Below are positions 1 through 10,357 of a DNA stretch of 64,000 bases, piece by piece (within the stretch, counting starts at the first letter, position 1; every line of letters begins with the position of its first letter). The notes beneath the pieces were generated by a model. That model ran no database searches. It worked only from the letters and a program-made list of their open reading frames with translations, and was not told the origin of the DNA. The position numbers and the translations under genes were made by a program. This stretch comes from Sulfitobacter pontiacus (lineage in GTDB: Bacteria; Pseudomonadota; Alphaproteobacteria; Rhodobacterales; Rhodobacteraceae): assembly GCF_040790665.1 (NCBI RefSeq), contig NZ_CP160849.1, positions 2,381,501 through 2,445,500 on the forward strand, given 5' to 3'.

Positions 1-1
1 C

Positions 2-226
2 TTGCTGGCGCAAGAACAACTGGCCATGATCGACATCGAAGAAGACGCCCCCGAGGCCGCGATCGAACGGTATCAGGGGATCCTGAACGACGCGGATGTG
101 ACCTCGGACTTGCAACAACGCGCCCTTCAGGTGATTGTCGCCTTGGGGGGGGATCCGCAAATGGGTACCGCAGCCCCCGCGCCGCAAACGGACACCGTGC
201 CGGCGCTGGATGCAGACAATAACTAA
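2..226 (+). CDS. TPR-type ancillary translocon protein, 3' end (partial)
   Basis: This is the last 74 codons of a gene whose start lies before the window. The visible part is acidic and helical and ends in an Ala/Pro-rich tail. Its position directly upstream of a BamB lipoprotein and Der is where alphaproteobacteria carry a YfgM-like tetratricopeptide protein that associates with SecYEG. That assignment rests on context and on the helix-turn-helix look of the segment around residues 10-50 of the fragment. No catalytic motif can be judged. The stop is followed by 54 bases and then bamB, so the two genes are probably co-transcribed. Confidence 0.6.
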   Translation: MLAQEQLAMIDIEEDAPEAAIERYQGILNDADVTSDLQQRALQVIVALGGDPQMGTAAPAPQTDTVPALDADNN

Positions 227-280
227 TCCTGCCTGAACCCTTCAGGTGACACGGACTTAAAGAGCAAAGCGAGCAGGGCC

Positions 281-1660
281 ATGACCATTCTCCACAGCAT
301 CTCCTTGAAACCCACGTCGACGCGCCGTGCCACACTTGGGATGGGGGCGGTGGTGGCATCGCTGCTGCTGTCAGCCTGCGCCGAACCAGAGGTGATCCTG
401 CCCGGCGTGCGCGAGGATGTGCGATCGGTCCTGCAAGGCAGCGACGGCTTTGCAGCCCCCGCCGATGCGCCGGTGCCAGCCAATACAACACGCGCGATTT
501 CGCTGCCTGCAGCGACCACTAACGCCAGCTGGTCGCAAAGCTCTGGCACGCCAAGCACACGCGTCAGCCACCCCGCGCTTGGTGCAGCGCCGCAGCTTGC
601 GTGGTCTGCCTCTATCGGGAAGGGCGACAGCCGCAAGCAACGCATCACCGCGACGCCTGTCGTGTCGGGCGGGCGCGTGTTCACCATCGATTCCGGTGCG
701 ACGGTCACCGCGACCTCTGCCACATCGGGAGCCACACTTTGGACGCGTGACCTGACGCCGCAAAGCGACGGGCAGGGCGATGCGACCGGTGGCGGCTTGG
801 CCGTCGATGGCAACACAGTCTACGTCTCGCTCGGCTTCGGGTCGGTCACGGCGCTGGATGTCGACAGTGGCGGCACGCGCTGGACGCAGGATATCGATGG
901 CACCGGATCGGGGGCCCCGACAGTCTTTGGCGATATGGTCTATTTCACCTCTGGCGACGACACCGGTTGGGCGCTGAACAAATCCAACGGCCGCGTGCAA
1001 TGGCAGACCGGGTCGACCAGCAGCATCAACAATGTGCTTGGCGCACCGGCCCCCGCCGTGGGGTCGCAGATCGCCGTGCTGGCCTTTGGCTCGGGCGAGG
1101 TGCAAGGGCTCTTCCGTCAGGGCGGGCTGGATCGTTGGAACACGTCTGTCGTGGGCAAACGCCCGGGGCGCGCGCTGGCCAATATCTCTGACGTGACAAG
1201 CGCGCCGGTGATCTCGGGCGATACCGTTTATGTGGGCAACCAGTCGGGCCGCCTGGCAGCACTGAGCCTTGGCGGCGGCGAACGCCAGTGGACCGCGCGC
1301 GAAGGCGCGATTGGCCCCGTTTGGCCCGCAGGCGACAGCGTCTTTGTCGTGACCGACCTGAACGAGCTGGTGCGTCTGGATGCCAGCACCGGCACCCGCA
1401 TCTGGGGCACACCGCTGCCGAATTTCGTCAAGGACAAGCCCAAGCGCCAGTCCGAGGTCTTTGGCAACTACGGCCCCATCCTTGCCGGTGGCCGCGTGAT
1501 CGTGGCCTCTAGCGATGGCACGCTGCGCAGCTTTGACCCTACCAATGGCGCGCTGGTTGCACAGGTGACGATCCCCGGCGGGGCGACCACTGCGCCGGTC
1601 GTGGCGGGGGGCGTTCTTTACGTCGTATCCGCGAAAGGGCAATTGCACGCTTTCCGTTAG
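281..1660 (+). CDS. bamB: Outer membrane protein assembly lipoprotein BamB-like
   Basis: 459-residue PQQ-type beta-propeller lipoprotein. BamB is the accessory lipoprotein of the BAM complex, which inserts outer-membrane beta-barrels. The N-terminus has a basic stretch, a hydrophobic core and a lipobox LSAC with the acylated cysteine at residue 33. From about residue 100 onward there are repeated blade signatures with Trp and Gly-Asp-x-Val-Tyr motifs (for example VDGNTVYVSL and SGDTVYVGNQ), the pattern expected of a PQQ-like repeat propeller. It sits between the TPR protein and der, the usual neighbourhood. The family is clear; a separate periplasmic PQQ dehydrogenase is unlikely because no catalytic residues or cytochrome are present. 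Confidence 0.85.
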   Translation: MTILHSISLKPTSTRRATLGMGAVVASLLLSACAEPEVILPGVREDVRSVLQGSDGFAAPADAPVPANTTRAISLPAATTNASWSQSSGTPSTRVSHPALGAAPQLAWSASIGKGDSRKQRITATPVVSGGRVFTIDSGATVTATSATSGATLWTRDLTPQSDGQGDATGGGLAVDGNTVYVSLGFGSVTALDVDSGGTRWTQDIDGTGSGAPTVFGDMVYFTSGDDTGWALNKSNGRVQWQTGSTSSINNVLGAPAPAVGSQIAVLAFGSGEVQGLFRQGGLDRWNTSVVGKRPGRALANISDVTSAPVISGDTVYVGNQSGRLAALSLGGGERQWTAREGAIGPVWPAGDSVFVVTDLNELVRLDASTGTRIWGTPLPNFVKDKPKRQSEVFGNYGPILAGGRVIVASSDGTLRSFDPTNGALVAQVTIPGGATTAPVVAGGVLYVVSAKGQLHAFR

Positions 1661-1710
1661 GCCGCAAATAGGCTAAGCGGCGGGCTTGACCTAGTCTTCG
1701 GAGCCGTTCC

Positions 1711-3186
1711 ATGTCTTTCACCCTCGCCATTGTGGGCCGTCCCAACGTCGGGAAATCCACGCTGTTCAACCGTCTGGTCGGTAAAAAGCTGGCGTTGGTC
1801 GATGATCAGCCCGGTGTGACGCGCGATCTGCGAGAAGGCGCGGCGCGGCTTGCCGACCTGCGATTCACCGTGGTGGATACCGCCGGGCTTGAAGAAGTCA
1901 CCGACGACAGCCTGCAGGGCCGGATGCGCCGCCTGACCGAACGTGCCGTGGATATGGCGGACATCTGCCTGTTCATGATCGACGCCCGCGTGGGGGTCAC
2001 GCCGTCTGATCTGGTCTTTGCCGATATCCTGCGCAAGAAATCCGCCCATGTTATTCTGGCCGCCAACAAGGCCGAAGGCAAAGCCGCCGACGCCGGTGTG
2101 ATCGAGGCCTACAGCCTTGGCCTTGGCGAACCGATCCGCCTGTCTGCCGAACACGGCGAGGGGCTGAACGATCTTTACACCCATCTGATGCCAATCGCCG
2201 ACAGTTTCGCCGAGCGGGCGCAAACCGATGCGCCGGAAACAGATGTGGACCTGACCGAGGAAGAAGCCGAACTGGGCGACGAAGAGGCACCCATGCCCGT
2301 CCCCACCAAGACCAAGCCCTTGCAGGTGGCCGTCGTAGGGCGTCCGAACGCGGGTAAATCCACCCTCATCAACCAGATTATGGGCGAGGATCGTCTGCTC
2401 ACCGGACCAGAGGCGGGGATCACCCGTGATGCGATTTCGCTGCAAACCGACTGGTTCGACGTGCCCATGCGGATCTTTGACACCGCCGGGATGCGCAAAC
2501 GCGCCAAGGTGCAGGAAAAGCTCGAAAAGCTGAGCGTCAGCGATGGTTTACGTGCGGTGAAATTCGCCGAGGTTATGGTGGTTCTGCTGGATGCGGATAT
2601 CCCCTTTGAACAGCAAGACCTGCGCATCGCCGATCTGGCCGAACGCGAAGGCCGCGCCGTTGTGGTTGCGGTGAACAAATGGGACCTTGAGACCGACAAA
2701 CAGGGCAAGTTGAAAGACCTGCGCGAAAGCTTTGAACGGCTTCTGCCGCAGCTCAAGGGCGCGCCTTTGGTGACCGTTTCGGCCAAGACCGGGCGCGGGA
2801 TGGACCGTTTGCACAACGCGATCATGCGCGCCTATGAGGTCTGGAACCGCCGTGTCACCACCGCACAGCTGAACCGCTGGCTGTCTGGCATGATGGAGGC
2901 GCACCCGCCCCCCGCGCCGCAGGGCAAGCGTATCAAGCTGCGCTATATGACCCAAGCCAAGACCCGCCCGCCGGGGTTCGTGGTCATGTGTAGCCACCCC
3001 GATAAGGTGCCGGAAAGCTATAACCGCTATCTTGTCAACGGGTTACGGCTGGACTTTGACATGCCGGGCACGCCGATCCGCCTGTGGATGCGCGGCCAGT
3101 CGGACGCCAACCCCTATAAGGGGCGCAAAAAGGCGAAACCGTCGAAGCTGCGCAAACATACCGACGGGCACCGCAAGGACCGCTAG
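1711..3186 (+). CDS. der: Ribosome-associated GTPase Der (EngA)
   Basis: 491-residue protein with two tandem GTPase domains, the hallmark of Der, which is needed for maturation of the 50S subunit. The first P-loop GRPNVGKS is at residues 9-16 and the second GRPNAGKS at about 210-217. Each domain has its DTAG switch motif (VVDTAGLEE and IFDTAGMRK), and NKWD is the second domain's G4. An acidic linker rich in Glu and Asp joins the domains, and a KH-like C-terminal domain ends in a basic tail. Length is normal for the family. It follows bamB by 50 bases, and a clear hairpin terminator lies downstream. Confidence 0.97.
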   Translation: MSFTLAIVGRPNVGKSTLFNRLVGKKLALVDDQPGVTRDLREGAARLADLRFTVVDTAGLEEVTDDSLQGRMRRLTERAVDMADICLFMIDARVGVTPSDLVFADILRKKSAHVILAANKAEGKAADAGVIEAYSLGLGEPIRLSAEHGEGLNDLYTHLMPIADSFAERAQTDAPETDVDLTEEEAELGDEEAPMPVPTKTKPLQVAVVGRPNAGKSTLINQIMGEDRLLTGPEAGITRDAISLQTDWFDVPMRIFDTAGMRKRAKVQEKLEKLSVSDGLRAVKFAEVMVVLLDADIPFEQQDLRIADLAEREGRAVVVAVNKWDLETDKQGKLKDLRESFERLLPQLKGAPLVTVSAKTGRGMDRLHNAIMRAYEVWNRRVTTAQLNRWLSGMMEAHPPPAPQGKRIKLRYMTQAKTRPPGFVVMCSHPDKVPESYNRYLVNGLRLDFDMPGTPIRLWMRGQSDANPYKGRKKAKPSKLRKHTDGHRKDR

Positions 3187-3212
3187 GGACTGTAGAGCTT
3201 TCGAAAGATCGG

Positions 3213-3240
3213 GACCGGAGTTTTCAGAACTCCGGTTCTT
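3213..3240. terminator. Intrinsic terminator between der and the convergent membrane gene
   Basis: Perfect 9-bp inverted repeat ACCGGAGTT / AACTCCGGT (3214-3222 and 3228-3236) with a 5-nt loop, followed by TCTTT on the plus strand. It lies between two convergent genes and can serve der directly. Confidence 0.8.
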
Positions 3241-3245
3241 TGCAT

Positions 3246-3953
3246 TTAGCCGCGCCGCCATGACCGGTAGGTGGGCAGGATCAAGGCAATCGCGCCCCCC
3301 GCGGCCAGCGCGGCAACGGTCGGGGCCGTCGCGACATTCGCCACCACCACAGCGACCAGCGCCCAGATCACCCCGATCCCATAGGTCGGCGCGCGCATCA
3401 GCGACGATTGCACCCCCGCTGCAATCACAATCGCCAGCCCGACAAAGACCAGCCCCGCGGTTGGCCCGCTCATCCAGCCATAGCCGGCCGCCAGCAGCCC
3501 CAGAGACACGCAGGAGGCCGCGCTTAGCCAGCCCGCATAAAGCCCCACGGGCAGGGCGGCAAAGCCGCGATCCTCACGCGGGGCGCGGAACAGCGCATAA
3601 AGCGCCGACACCAGCATCACCCATATCAGCACGGATGCCCAGATCGGGCTGGCCACGGCCACGGCAAGCCAGAAGCACCCGACAAACAGCGACGGCGCGA
3701 GCGGCAGACGCATGTCGTGCCAAAGGGTATCCTCGCGGCGTTTCCACAGGCCCCAGCCCATGCCGACGATCAACCAGACATAGATCAGCCCCCAGATCGA
3801 GAACGCGTAGCCCGCAGGCTGCACCGGCGGGTTGTCTTGGGGGATGGGGAATTGGTCCGGCGAAAAGCCGTTGAAGCCGGAGACAAAAAAAGGCGACACG
3901 GCAAAGCCGATCGCCAGCAGAAAGGTCAAAAGGGCAATAAGGGAACGGGACAT
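3246..3953 (-). CDS. TspO/MBR-related tryptophan-rich membrane protein
   Basis: 235-residue polytopic inner-membrane protein with about six or seven hydrophobic segments. It is rich in Trp and has motifs such as PVQPAGYAFSIWGLIYVW near residues 45-62 that recall TspO/MBR-like (tryptophan-rich sensory protein) relatives. TspO proteins bind porphyrins or tetrapyrroles, but this protein is longer than the roughly 160-residue canonical form, so no ligand is claimed. The start follows no strong ribosome-binding site, but the N-terminus reads as a normal first membrane helix. It is convergent with der and lies 59 bases downstream of serS on the same strand. Confidence 0.6.
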   Translation of the reverse strand: MSRSLIALLTFLLAIGFAVSPFFVSGFNGFSPDQFPIPQDNPPVQPAGYAFSIWGLIYVWLIVGMGWGLWKRREDTLWHDMRLPLAPSLFVGCFWLAVAVASPIWASVLIWVMLVSALYALFRAPREDRGFAALPVGLYAGWLSAASCVSLGLLAAGYGWMSGPTAGLVFVGLAIVIAAGVQSSLMRAPTYGIGVIWALVAVVVANVATAPTVAALAAGGAIALILPTYRSWRRG

Positions 3954-4012
3954 CGGGCTACCTTGCGAAAAGTGGTTCTCGCCTCAGATAGCCCGATGAT
4001 CCCGGCGTTCAA

Positions 4013-5305
4013 TCAGCTGAGCGTGCCGTCGATGCCCAAAGTGGTCTTGCCGCCCAGATAGGGGGTCAGCACGTCGGGCAGTTTGACCGACCCATCGGCC
4101 TGCTGGCCGTTTTCCAGCACCGCGATCAGGCAGCGCCCGACGGCCAGACCGGACCCGTTCAACGTGTGCACGAACTGCGGTTTGCCGCCATCTGCGGGTT
4201 TGAACCGTGCGTTCATCCGCCGCGCCTGAAAATCCCCCGTGGTCGAAACAGAGCTTATCTCGCGGTAGGCGTTCTGACCGGGGAGCCAGGCCTCGATGTC
4301 AAAGGTCCGGCGCGCGCCAAATCCCATGTCACCGGTGCACAGGATCACGGTGCGGTACGGCACGCCCAGACGTTCCAGCATGTCTTCGGCACAGCGCAGC
4401 ATACGCTTTTGTTCGTCATCCGATTGATCGGGGTGGGTGACCGATACCATCTCGACCTTCTCGAACTGGTGCTGGCGCAGCATGCCCGAGGTGTCGCGGC
4501 CCGCGCTGCCCGCCTCGGAGCGGAAGCACAGGGTGTGGGCGGTCATCCGGCGGGGCAGGGCGGCCTCTTCCAGCACGTCACCGGCGACCGAATAGGTCAG
4601 CGTCACTTCGGAGGTGGGGATCAGCCACCAGCCGTTTGTGGTCTGATAGCTGTCGTCGCCGAATTTGGGCAGCTTGTCGGTGCCATACATCGCCTCGTCG
4701 CGCACCAGCACGGGGGTCATATGTTCGGTCAGCCCGTTTTCATCGACATGGGTGTCGATCATGAATTGCGCCAGCGCACGGTGAATCCGCGCCACGGCCC
4801 CTTTAAGCATCACAAAGCGCGCGCCGGAAGTTTTGGCGGCGGTTTCGAAATCCATTGACGCCGCGACGCTGGCGATCTCGAAATGCTCTTTCGCCTTGAA
4901 ATCAAACGCCGGCACATCGCCCCAGCGGTTCACTTCGACATTGTCAGCCTCGTCCGCGCCATCTGGGGCATCATCGGCGGGCAGGTTGGGGATGCGCGCC
5001 AGCATGTCGGTCAACTGCGCGTCCAGATCCTTGGCCTCTGCCTGCATGGCGGTGACTTCGGCCTTCTTGTCGCTGACCAATGTGCGCAGACGTTCGAATT
5101 CGGCCTCGTCGCCCTTGGCCTTGGCCGCGCCCACCAGTTTGGAGGCTTTGTTCTGCTCGGCCTGCGCGGTTTCCGCTGCTGAAATCTTGGCCCGCCGTGC
5201 CTCGTCCAGTGCCAGTACCTGCGCGCTTACAGGGGTGTCGCCGCGCCGTGCGAGGGCGGCGTCGAAAGCATCGGGGTTTTCACGGATGGCTTTGATGTCG
5301 TGCAT
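4013..5305 (-). CDS. serS: Seryl-tRNA synthetase
   Basis: 430-residue class II aminoacyl-tRNA synthetase that charges tRNA-Ser (and tRNA-Sec where present). The start at 5305 ([10 protein letters not shown]) was preferred over a longer open frame because it has an AAAGGAAC ribosome-binding site and begins exactly as the family does. Residues 1-105 form the long antiparallel coiled-coil arm that reads the tRNA-Ser variable arm. Motif 2 ([17 protein letters not shown]) and motif 3 ([20 protein letters not shown]) build the ATP site. The gene is divergent from yajC across about 260 bases that show no other feature. Confidence 0.97.
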   Translation of the reverse strand: MHDIKAIRENPDAFDAALARRGDTPVSAQVLALDEARRAKISAAETAQAEQNKASKLVGAAKAKGDEAEFERLRTLVSDKKAEVTAMQAEAKDLDAQLTDMLARIPNLPADDAPDGADEADNVEVNRWGDVPAFDFKAKEHFEIASVAASMDFETAAKTSGARFVMLKGAVARIHRALAQFMIDTHVDENGLTEHMTPVLVRDEAMYGTDKLPKFGDDSYQTTNGWWLIPTSEVTLTYSVAGDVLEEAALPRRMTAHTLCFRSEAGSAGRDTSGMLRQHQFEKVEMVSVTHPDQSDDEQKRMLRCAEDMLERLGVPYRTVILCTGDMGFGARRTFDIEAWLPGQNAYREISSVSTTGDFQARRMNARFKPADGGKPQFVHTLNGSGLAVGRCLIAVLENGQQADGSVKLPDVLTPYLGGKTTLGIDGTLS

Positions 5306-5568
5306 GGGCTGTTCCTTTGTCGTCCGAGTCGCATGATCTGCGTTGCGCGCGTTATGCCCGATTGTGGATCGCGGTGCCAGATGTGGATACGCGGGGGGGG
5401 ATCGCGCCCTTGGATGCTTGCCCAAACAGCTTATTGCAGGCTGCGACACCGGGCGGCGCCATTTCCCCCCGGAACCCACCTTGCAAAGCCCCGCGTCTGA
5501 CCATAGGTTCCGCCAAACTTAGACGGCAGGCCGTTTGCGGCATGCGCCCAACACAAAGGACGACCTCC

Positions 5569-5847
5569 ATGGAAGCCATTCAGCAATTTGTACCCCTGAT
5601 CCTGATCTTCGCGATCATGTATTTTCTGCTTATCCGCCCTCAGCAAAAGAAGGTGAAAGAGCATAAGGCAATGGTGGACGGTCTGCGTCGTGGCGATCAA
5701 GTGGTCACCGCTGGCGGTCTGATCGGCAAAGTCGTCAAAGTCAAAGATGACGGCGAGCTGGAAGTCGAACTGGCCGACAACGTCAAAGTGCGCGTTGTGC
5801 AATCGACCATCGCCACCGTCGTCTCCAAGACCGAACCAGCCAAGTAA
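5569..5847 (+). CDS. yajC: Sec translocon accessory protein YajC
   Basis: 92-residue single-span membrane protein of the SecDF-YajC complex. A hydrophobic segment at residues 8-24 ends in LLIRPQQKK, the family signature, and is followed by a small beta-rich cytoplasmic domain (GDQVVTAGGLIGKV). The ATG at 5569 has an AAAGGA ribosome-binding site; the frame is open further upstream but that extension has no signal and crosses the promoter region. It is followed by secD after 36 bases, so yajC-secD-secF form an operon. Confidence 0.95.
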   Translation: MEAIQQFVPLILIFAIMYFLLIRPQQKKVKEHKAMVDGLRRGDQVVTAGGLIGKVVKVKDDGELEVELADNVKVRVVQSTIATVVSKTEPAK

Positions 5848-5883
5848 GCGCCTCTTCGGGCGTGTCGAGAAAAGGGCAGTACC

Positions 5884-7533
5884 ATGCTTCAGATTGATCT
5901 GTGGAAACGGGTGTTGATCATCCTCACCTGTGCCGCTGGCCTGTGGCTGGCGCTGCCCAATGCGTTCTACGGACCCGTCGAACAGCACAATGATGCGGTC
6001 AAGGCGATCAGCGTTGCTGGCGCCACCCCCGAGCTTGAGGCGCAAAAGGCGCTTTGGCCCGAGTGGATGCCGGAACGTCTGGTCAACCTTGGCCTCGATC
6101 TGCGCGGCGGGGCCCATTTGCTGGCCGAAGTGAATGTCGAAGACGTTTACGCCAACCGGATGGAGGCCGCCTGGCCCGAGGTCCGCGATGCGTTACGCTC
6201 GATCACGCCGGTCCGCCGCGTTGACGCCCCCAAGGGCGAGCTGCGCGTGCGCATCAACGATGCCTCTGTCATGGCACAAGCTTTAGAGGCGACCCGTGCC
6301 TTGGCCCGCCCCGTGCAGTCGCTGACCGGCACAGGGCAGAACGACATCGTGGTAAACGGTGCCAATGACATCATCACCATCACGCTGACCGATGCCGAGA
6401 AACAGGCCACGGACGAGCGCACGATGCAGCAGTCGCTGGAAATCATCCGCCGCCGCATCGACGAGGTGGGCACACGCGAGCCCACGATCCAGCGTCAGGG
6501 TTCGGACCGTATCCTTATTCAGGTGCCCGGCATCGGGTCGGCCGCAGAGCTGAAAGCGATCATCGGGACCACGGCGCAGCTGACGTTTAACCCCGTGGTG
6601 AACCGTGGTGCCAACGAAAACGCGGCACCGGGTCTGGGCAATTCGCTTTTGCCCGACGCCGAAGCGCCCGGTGTCTTCTACATCATCGAAACCGCGCCCG
6701 TCGTGACCGGCGAACAGCTGGTCGATGCGCAGCCCAGCTTTGACCAGAACGGCCGCCCCGCTGTCAGCTTCCGCTTTGACACCACCGGCGCGCGCAAGTT
6801 CGGCACCTACACGGCAGAGAACATCGGCGCGCCTTTCGCCATTGTGCTGGATGACGAGGTCATCAGCGCCCCCACCATCCAAAGCGCGATCCCCGGCGGG
6901 TCGGGCATCATCACCGGTAACTTCACGGTCGAGGAATCCACCAATCTGGCCGTCTTGCTGCGGGCAGGGGCCTTGCCCGCGGGTCTGACCTTTGTCGAGG
7001 AACGCACCATCGGGCCGGAACTGGGGCAAGACAGCATTGACGCGGGCAAGATCGCGACCAGCGTCGCCTTTGGCGCGGTGCTGTTCTTTATGTGGGCCAG
7101 CTACGGGCTTTTCGGGCTGTTTGCCAATATCGCGCTGATCATCAACGTCGGCATGATCTTTGGCTTGCTGAGCCTGATTGGTGCCACGCTGACCCTGCCC
7201 GGTATCGCGGGGATCGTTCTGACAGTGGGTATGGCGGTGGACGCCAACGTGCTGATCTTTGAACGCATCCGCGAAGAGCTCAAGACCGCAAAGGGACCGG
7301 CCCGCGCCATCAGCCTTGGCTATGAACGCGCGCTTAGCGCCATTCTGGACGCCAACATCACCACCTTCATCATTGCAACGATCCTCTTTGTGCTTGGCTC
7401 CGGCCCTGTGCGCGGGTTCGCGGTGACGCTGGGGCTTGGCATCGTCACGTCGGTCTTTACGGCGTATTTCGTCACACGTCTGATCGTGGTGTTCTGGTTT
7501 GAACGCCGCCGTCCCAAGACAATCACGGTATAG
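5884..7533 (+). CDS. secD: Protein translocase subunit SecD
   Basis: 549-residue RND-type subunit that uses the proton gradient to pull proteins through SecYEG. One N-terminal membrane helix (residues 9-26) is followed by a large periplasmic region with the LGLDLRGGAHLL motif at about 71-82 and the RRRIDEVGTREPTIQRQG motif. The C-terminal half carries five membrane helices with GMAVDANVLIFERIREE, the conserved TM4 region. Length is close to other alphaproteobacterial SecD proteins. It overlaps no neighbour; secF begins 11 bases after the stop. Confidence 0.97.
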   Translation: MLQIDLWKRVLIILTCAAGLWLALPNAFYGPVEQHNDAVKAISVAGATPELEAQKALWPEWMPERLVNLGLDLRGGAHLLAEVNVEDVYANRMEAAWPEVRDALRSITPVRRVDAPKGELRVRINDASVMAQALEATRALARPVQSLTGTGQNDIVVNGANDIITITLTDAEKQATDERTMQQSLEIIRRRIDEVGTREPTIQRQGSDRILIQVPGIGSAAELKAIIGTTAQLTFNPVVNRGANENAAPGLGNSLLPDAEAPGVFYIIETAPVVTGEQLVDAQPSFDQNGRPAVSFRFDTTGARKFGTYTAENIGAPFAIVLDDEVISAPTIQSAIPGGSGIITGNFTVEESTNLAVLLRAGALPAGLTFVEERTIGPELGQDSIDAGKIATSVAFGAVLFFMWASYGLFGLFANIALIINVGMIFGLLSLIGATLTLPGIAGIVLTVGMAVDANVLIFERIREELKTAKGPARAISLGYERALSAILDANITTFIIATILFVLGSGPVRGFAVTLGLGIVTSVFTAYFVTRLIVVFWFERRRPKTITV

Positions 7534-7544
7534 GAACGCGCACC

Positions 7545-8513
7545 ATGCGGCTGAGACTGATCTCCGACGATACGAATATCGACTTCTTCAAACACGCCAA
7601 GCTGACCTTTGGGGCGTCCTGTGTGGCGGTGCTGCTGGCCTTGGCCGTGTGGTTCACCATGGGCCTGAACTACGGCATCGACTTCCGAGGCGGGACGACC
7701 CTGCGCACGCAAAGTGACGCAGCCGTGGACGTGGCGGCCTACCGCACGGCGCTGGATCCGCTAGAGCTTGGCGATGTGTCCATCTCAGAGGTGTTTGACC
7801 CTGCCAGCGACAGCACCAAACATGTCGCGATGGTCCGCATCCAGGCCCAGGAGGGCGAAGAGGCCGCATCCCCCGAGATGATCCAGAATGTCGAGGAAGC
7901 GTTGAAAACCGTGGCCCCGAACATCGTCTTCACCTCGGTCGAATCTGTTGGCCCCAAAGTGTCGGGCGAGCTGATCCAGACCGCGTTTCTGGCGGTTGCT
8001 GCCTCCCTCGGGGCGATCCTGATCTACATCTGGCTCAGGTTCGAATGGCAGTTCTCTGTCGGGGCGGTCGCGGCGCTGTTTCATGATGTGGTGCTGACCA
8101 TCGGCGTCTTCTCGGCCCTGCAGATCCGGTTCGATCTGGCGGTGATCGCGGCGATCCTGACCATCATCGGCTATTCGATCAACGACACCGTGGTGATCTT
8201 TGACCGCCTGCGTGAAAACCTGCGCAAATACAAGAAACGCGACCTGCGCGAGATCATGAACCTCAGCGTCAATGAGACCCTGAGCCGGACCTTGATGACA
8301 TCGGGCACCACCTTGCTCGCGCTCATCGCGCTGCTGGTTCTGGGCGGCGATGTGATCCGTGGCTTTGTCTTCGCGATCACATGGGGCGTTGTTGTGGGCA
8401 CCTATTCTTCGGTCTATGTGGCCAAGAACGTCGTGCTGTTTCTGGGCGTCAAACGCGACTGGTCCAAGAAAGACAACAACAATACCGGCCAATACGCCAA
8501 CATCGACGCGTAA
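7545..8513 (+). CDS. secF: Protein translocase subunit SecF
   Basis: 322-residue partner of SecD. The N-terminal helix is followed by GLNYGIDFRGGTTLRT, and the C-terminal half has five membrane helices with the family motif SINDTVVIFDRLRENLRK. SecD and SecF together form a proton-driven periplasmic chain-pulling machine. The gene ends about 165 bases before the next open frame, with a 10-bp hairpin immediately downstream, which makes it the natural end of the yajC-secDF unit. Confidence 0.97.
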   Translation: MRLRLISDDTNIDFFKHAKLTFGASCVAVLLALAVWFTMGLNYGIDFRGGTTLRTQSDAAVDVAAYRTALDPLELGDVSISEVFDPASDSTKHVAMVRIQAQEGEEAASPEMIQNVEEALKTVAPNIVFTSVESVGPKVSGELIQTAFLAVAASLGAILIYIWLRFEWQFSVGAVAALFHDVVLTIGVFSALQIRFDLAVIAAILTIIGYSINDTVVIFDRLRENLRKYKKRDLREIMNLSVNETLSRTLMTSGTTLLALIALLVLGGDVIRGFVFAITWGVVVGTYSSVYVAKNVVLFLGVKRDWSKKDNNNTGQYANIDA

Positions 8514-8521
8514 TATATTTC

Positions 8522-8551
8522 GCTGCCAGCAGGGCACCCCTTGCTGGCAGC
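8522..8551. terminator. Stem-loop after secF
   Basis: Perfect 10-bp inverted repeat GCTGCCAGCA / TGCTGGCAGC with a 10-nt loop. There is no following T-tract, so it is either a weak or Rho-assisted terminator or an mRNA 3'-end stabiliser. Confidence 0.5.
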
Positions 8552-8679
8552 ACCGTTCCGCGCCCGCCTCCGGCGCGACGCTTTGCCCATAGGGCGCGCC
8601 CCATTTCACCGCCAGTTGATCTGTATTGTCCGCGCGTGATCCGCTATGATCGCGCAGCCCCCGCGAGAAGGAGAACATC

Positions 8680-9033
8680 ATGCGTTTGAACGAGGTCGTG
8701 TATTCGGATGCCAAACCCGTCGAAGGCTATGGCCCTGGTTTCTTCCGCATTGGCGGCACGGTGTTCGAAGGGCCGGTGATCGCGGGCACCTCTGGGGTTT
8801 CTGCGTGGCAAGGCTTTGACGATCACGCACCGCTGCTGGCGCTGGCGGGCAAGATCGACATCCTGTTCATCGGCACCGGGGCCGAGATTGCGCATATCCC
8901 GGCCGACCTGCGCAGCACGCTTGAAGACGCGGGCATCGGGGTTGATGTCATGTCGTCCCCCGCCGCGGCGCGGACCTATAACGTCCTGCTCAGCGAAGGC
9001 CGTCGCATCGCCTTGGCGATGATCCCCGTCTGA
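8680..9033 (+). CDS. Mth938-like domain protein
   Basis: 117-residue protein of the Mth938-like (DUF498) fold, a small alpha/beta domain related to the human mitochondrial complex I assembly factor NDUFAF3. Visible family traits are the central [10 protein letters not shown] segment near residues 64-73 and the [20 protein letters not shown] region. The ATG has a good GAGAAGGAG ribosome-binding site. It ends one base before ccmA and is likely translated with it. Its molecular role in bacteria is not established; in Roseobacter-type genomes it commonly sits between secF and ccmA. Confidence 0.85.
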   Translation: MRLNEVVYSDAKPVEGYGPGFFRIGGTVFEGPVIAGTSGVSAWQGFDDHAPLLALAGKIDILFIGTGAEIAHIPADLRSTLEDAGIGVDVMSSPAAARTYNVLLSEGRRIALAMIPV

Positions 9034-9034
9034 T

Positions 9035-9652
9035 ATGACCCTGCGTGTCACCGACCTTGCCGTCGCGCGCGGCGGTGTGCCCGTGCTGGACGGGGTGTCT
9101 TTTGCGATTGAACCGGGGGCTGCCTTGATCCTGCGAGGGCCGAACGGGGCGGGCAAGACCACGCTACTGCGCTGCATCGCGGGGCTGCAACCGCCCTTGT
9201 CGGGGCAGATCGACGGGGCAGAGGAAACCATCGCCTACGCCGGGCACGCCGACGGGCTGAAAGCGATGCTGAGCGTGCGCGAAAACCTCACATTCTGGGC
9301 ACAGGTCTTCGGGCAGCGCGATATCTCTGACGCATTGACCGCCTATGACCTCGAGCCGCTGCAAGACCGGCTGGCAGGCACCTTGTCGGCGGGGCAAAAG
9401 CGGCGCTTGGGGCTGGCGCGGTTGATGGTCACGGGGCGGCCCATCTGGGTGCTGGACGAGCCGACCGTGTCGCTGGACGCCGCCGCCGTTGGGCTTTTCG
9501 CCGCGGCGGTGACGGCGCATCTGGGGGCAGGCGGCATGGCGCTGATCGCCACCCATATCGACCTTGGCCTGAAAGCGCATAGCTTTGATATCACCCCGTT
9601 TCGCGCCAAACCATCACTGCGCAGCGGTGCCAGTGACGAGGCTTTCCTGTGA
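9035..9652 (+). CDS. ccmA: Cytochrome c maturation ATPase CcmA
   Basis: 205-residue ABC ATPase of the CcmABCD complex, which releases haem-loaded CcmE during c-type cytochrome assembly. The Walker A motif [12 protein letters not shown] is at about residues 36-47, the signature [14 protein letters not shown] at about 120-133, and Walker [12 protein letters not shown] follows. Length matches the family. It begins one base after the upstream gene's stop and overlaps ccmB by four bases, so the ccm genes are translationally coupled. Confidence 0.95.
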   Translation: MTLRVTDLAVARGGVPVLDGVSFAIEPGAALILRGPNGAGKTTLLRCIAGLQPPLSGQIDGAEETIAYAGHADGLKAMLSVRENLTFWAQVFGQRDISDALTAYDLEPLQDRLAGTLSAGQKRRLGLARLMVTGRPIWVLDEPTVSLDAAAVGLFAAAVTAHLGAGGMALIATHIDLGLKAHSFDITPFRAKPSLRSGASDEAFL

Positions 9653-10305
9653 TCGCCTTGCTGCGCCGGGACCTGATGCTTGCCTTTCGGGCGGGCGGGG
9701 GCTTTGGCCTCGGGCTGGCGTTCTTCCTGATTGTCACCGTACTGGTGCCCTTCTCGGTCGGGCCGCACCCCGATCTGTTGGGGACCATCGCGCCCGGTGT
9801 GCTTTGGCTGGGGGCGCTGCTGGCCTGCCTGCTCTCGCTCGACCGGCTGCTTGCGCTGGATTACGAGGATGGCACGCTGGACCTGCTGGCCACGGCACCG
9901 CTGCCGCTTGAGGCGGCGTTGAGCGTCAAGGCACTGTCCCACTGGGTGACGACCGGGCTGCCGCTGGTGCTTGCAGCACCTGTGTTGGGGGTGATGCTGA
10001 ACCTCGCGCCCACGGGGTATCTGTGGCTGGTGGCCTCGCTGGGTCTGGGCACGCCCGCGCTGTCGGTGATCGGCACCTTTGGCGCGGCGCTGACCGTGGG
10101 CATTAAACGCGGCGGGCTGCTGATGTCGCTGCTGGTGCTGCCGCTATACGTGCCGACGCTGATCTTCGGGGCAGAGGCCGCGCGCCGCGGCGCAATGGGG
10201 CTGGATACCACGACCCCGCTGACCCTGCTGGCTGGCATCACCTTTGGCACCATCGCGCTCATGCCCTTCGCCTCTGCCGCGGTGCTGCGGATGACCTTAA
10301 GGTGA
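9649..10305 (+). CDS. ccmB: Haem exporter membrane subunit CcmB
   Basis: 218-residue integral membrane protein with six predicted helices, the permease-like partner of CcmA in system I cytochrome c maturation. It starts with a GTG that overlaps the ccmA stop by four bases. The N-terminal [16 protein letters not shown] and the region [11 protein letters not shown]-like [18 protein letters not shown] (about residues 66-83) are typical of CcmB. ccmC follows after about 50 bases. Confidence 0.93.
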   Translation: MIALLRRDLMLAFRAGGGFGLGLAFFLIVTVLVPFSVGPHPDLLGTIAPGVLWLGALLACLLSLDRLLALDYEDGTLDLLATAPLPLEAALSVKALSHWVTTGLPLVLAAPVLGVMLNLAPTGYLWLVASLGLGTPALSVIGTFGAALTVGIKRGGLLMSLLVLPLYVPTLIFGAEAARRGAMGLDTTTPLTLLAGITFGTIALMPFASAAVLRMTLR

Positions 10306-10357
10306 GTGCGCGCTTTTGACCATTGAGTGCCAGGAAACGGAGCGATAGAACCCCGCC

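Noticed and set aside
371-1648. 425-codon open frame antisense to bamB
   Set aside because: It lies wholly within the coding sequence of a clear PQQ-repeat lipoprotein, is dominated by Arg/His/Gly and has no domain; a typical GC-rich shadow frame.
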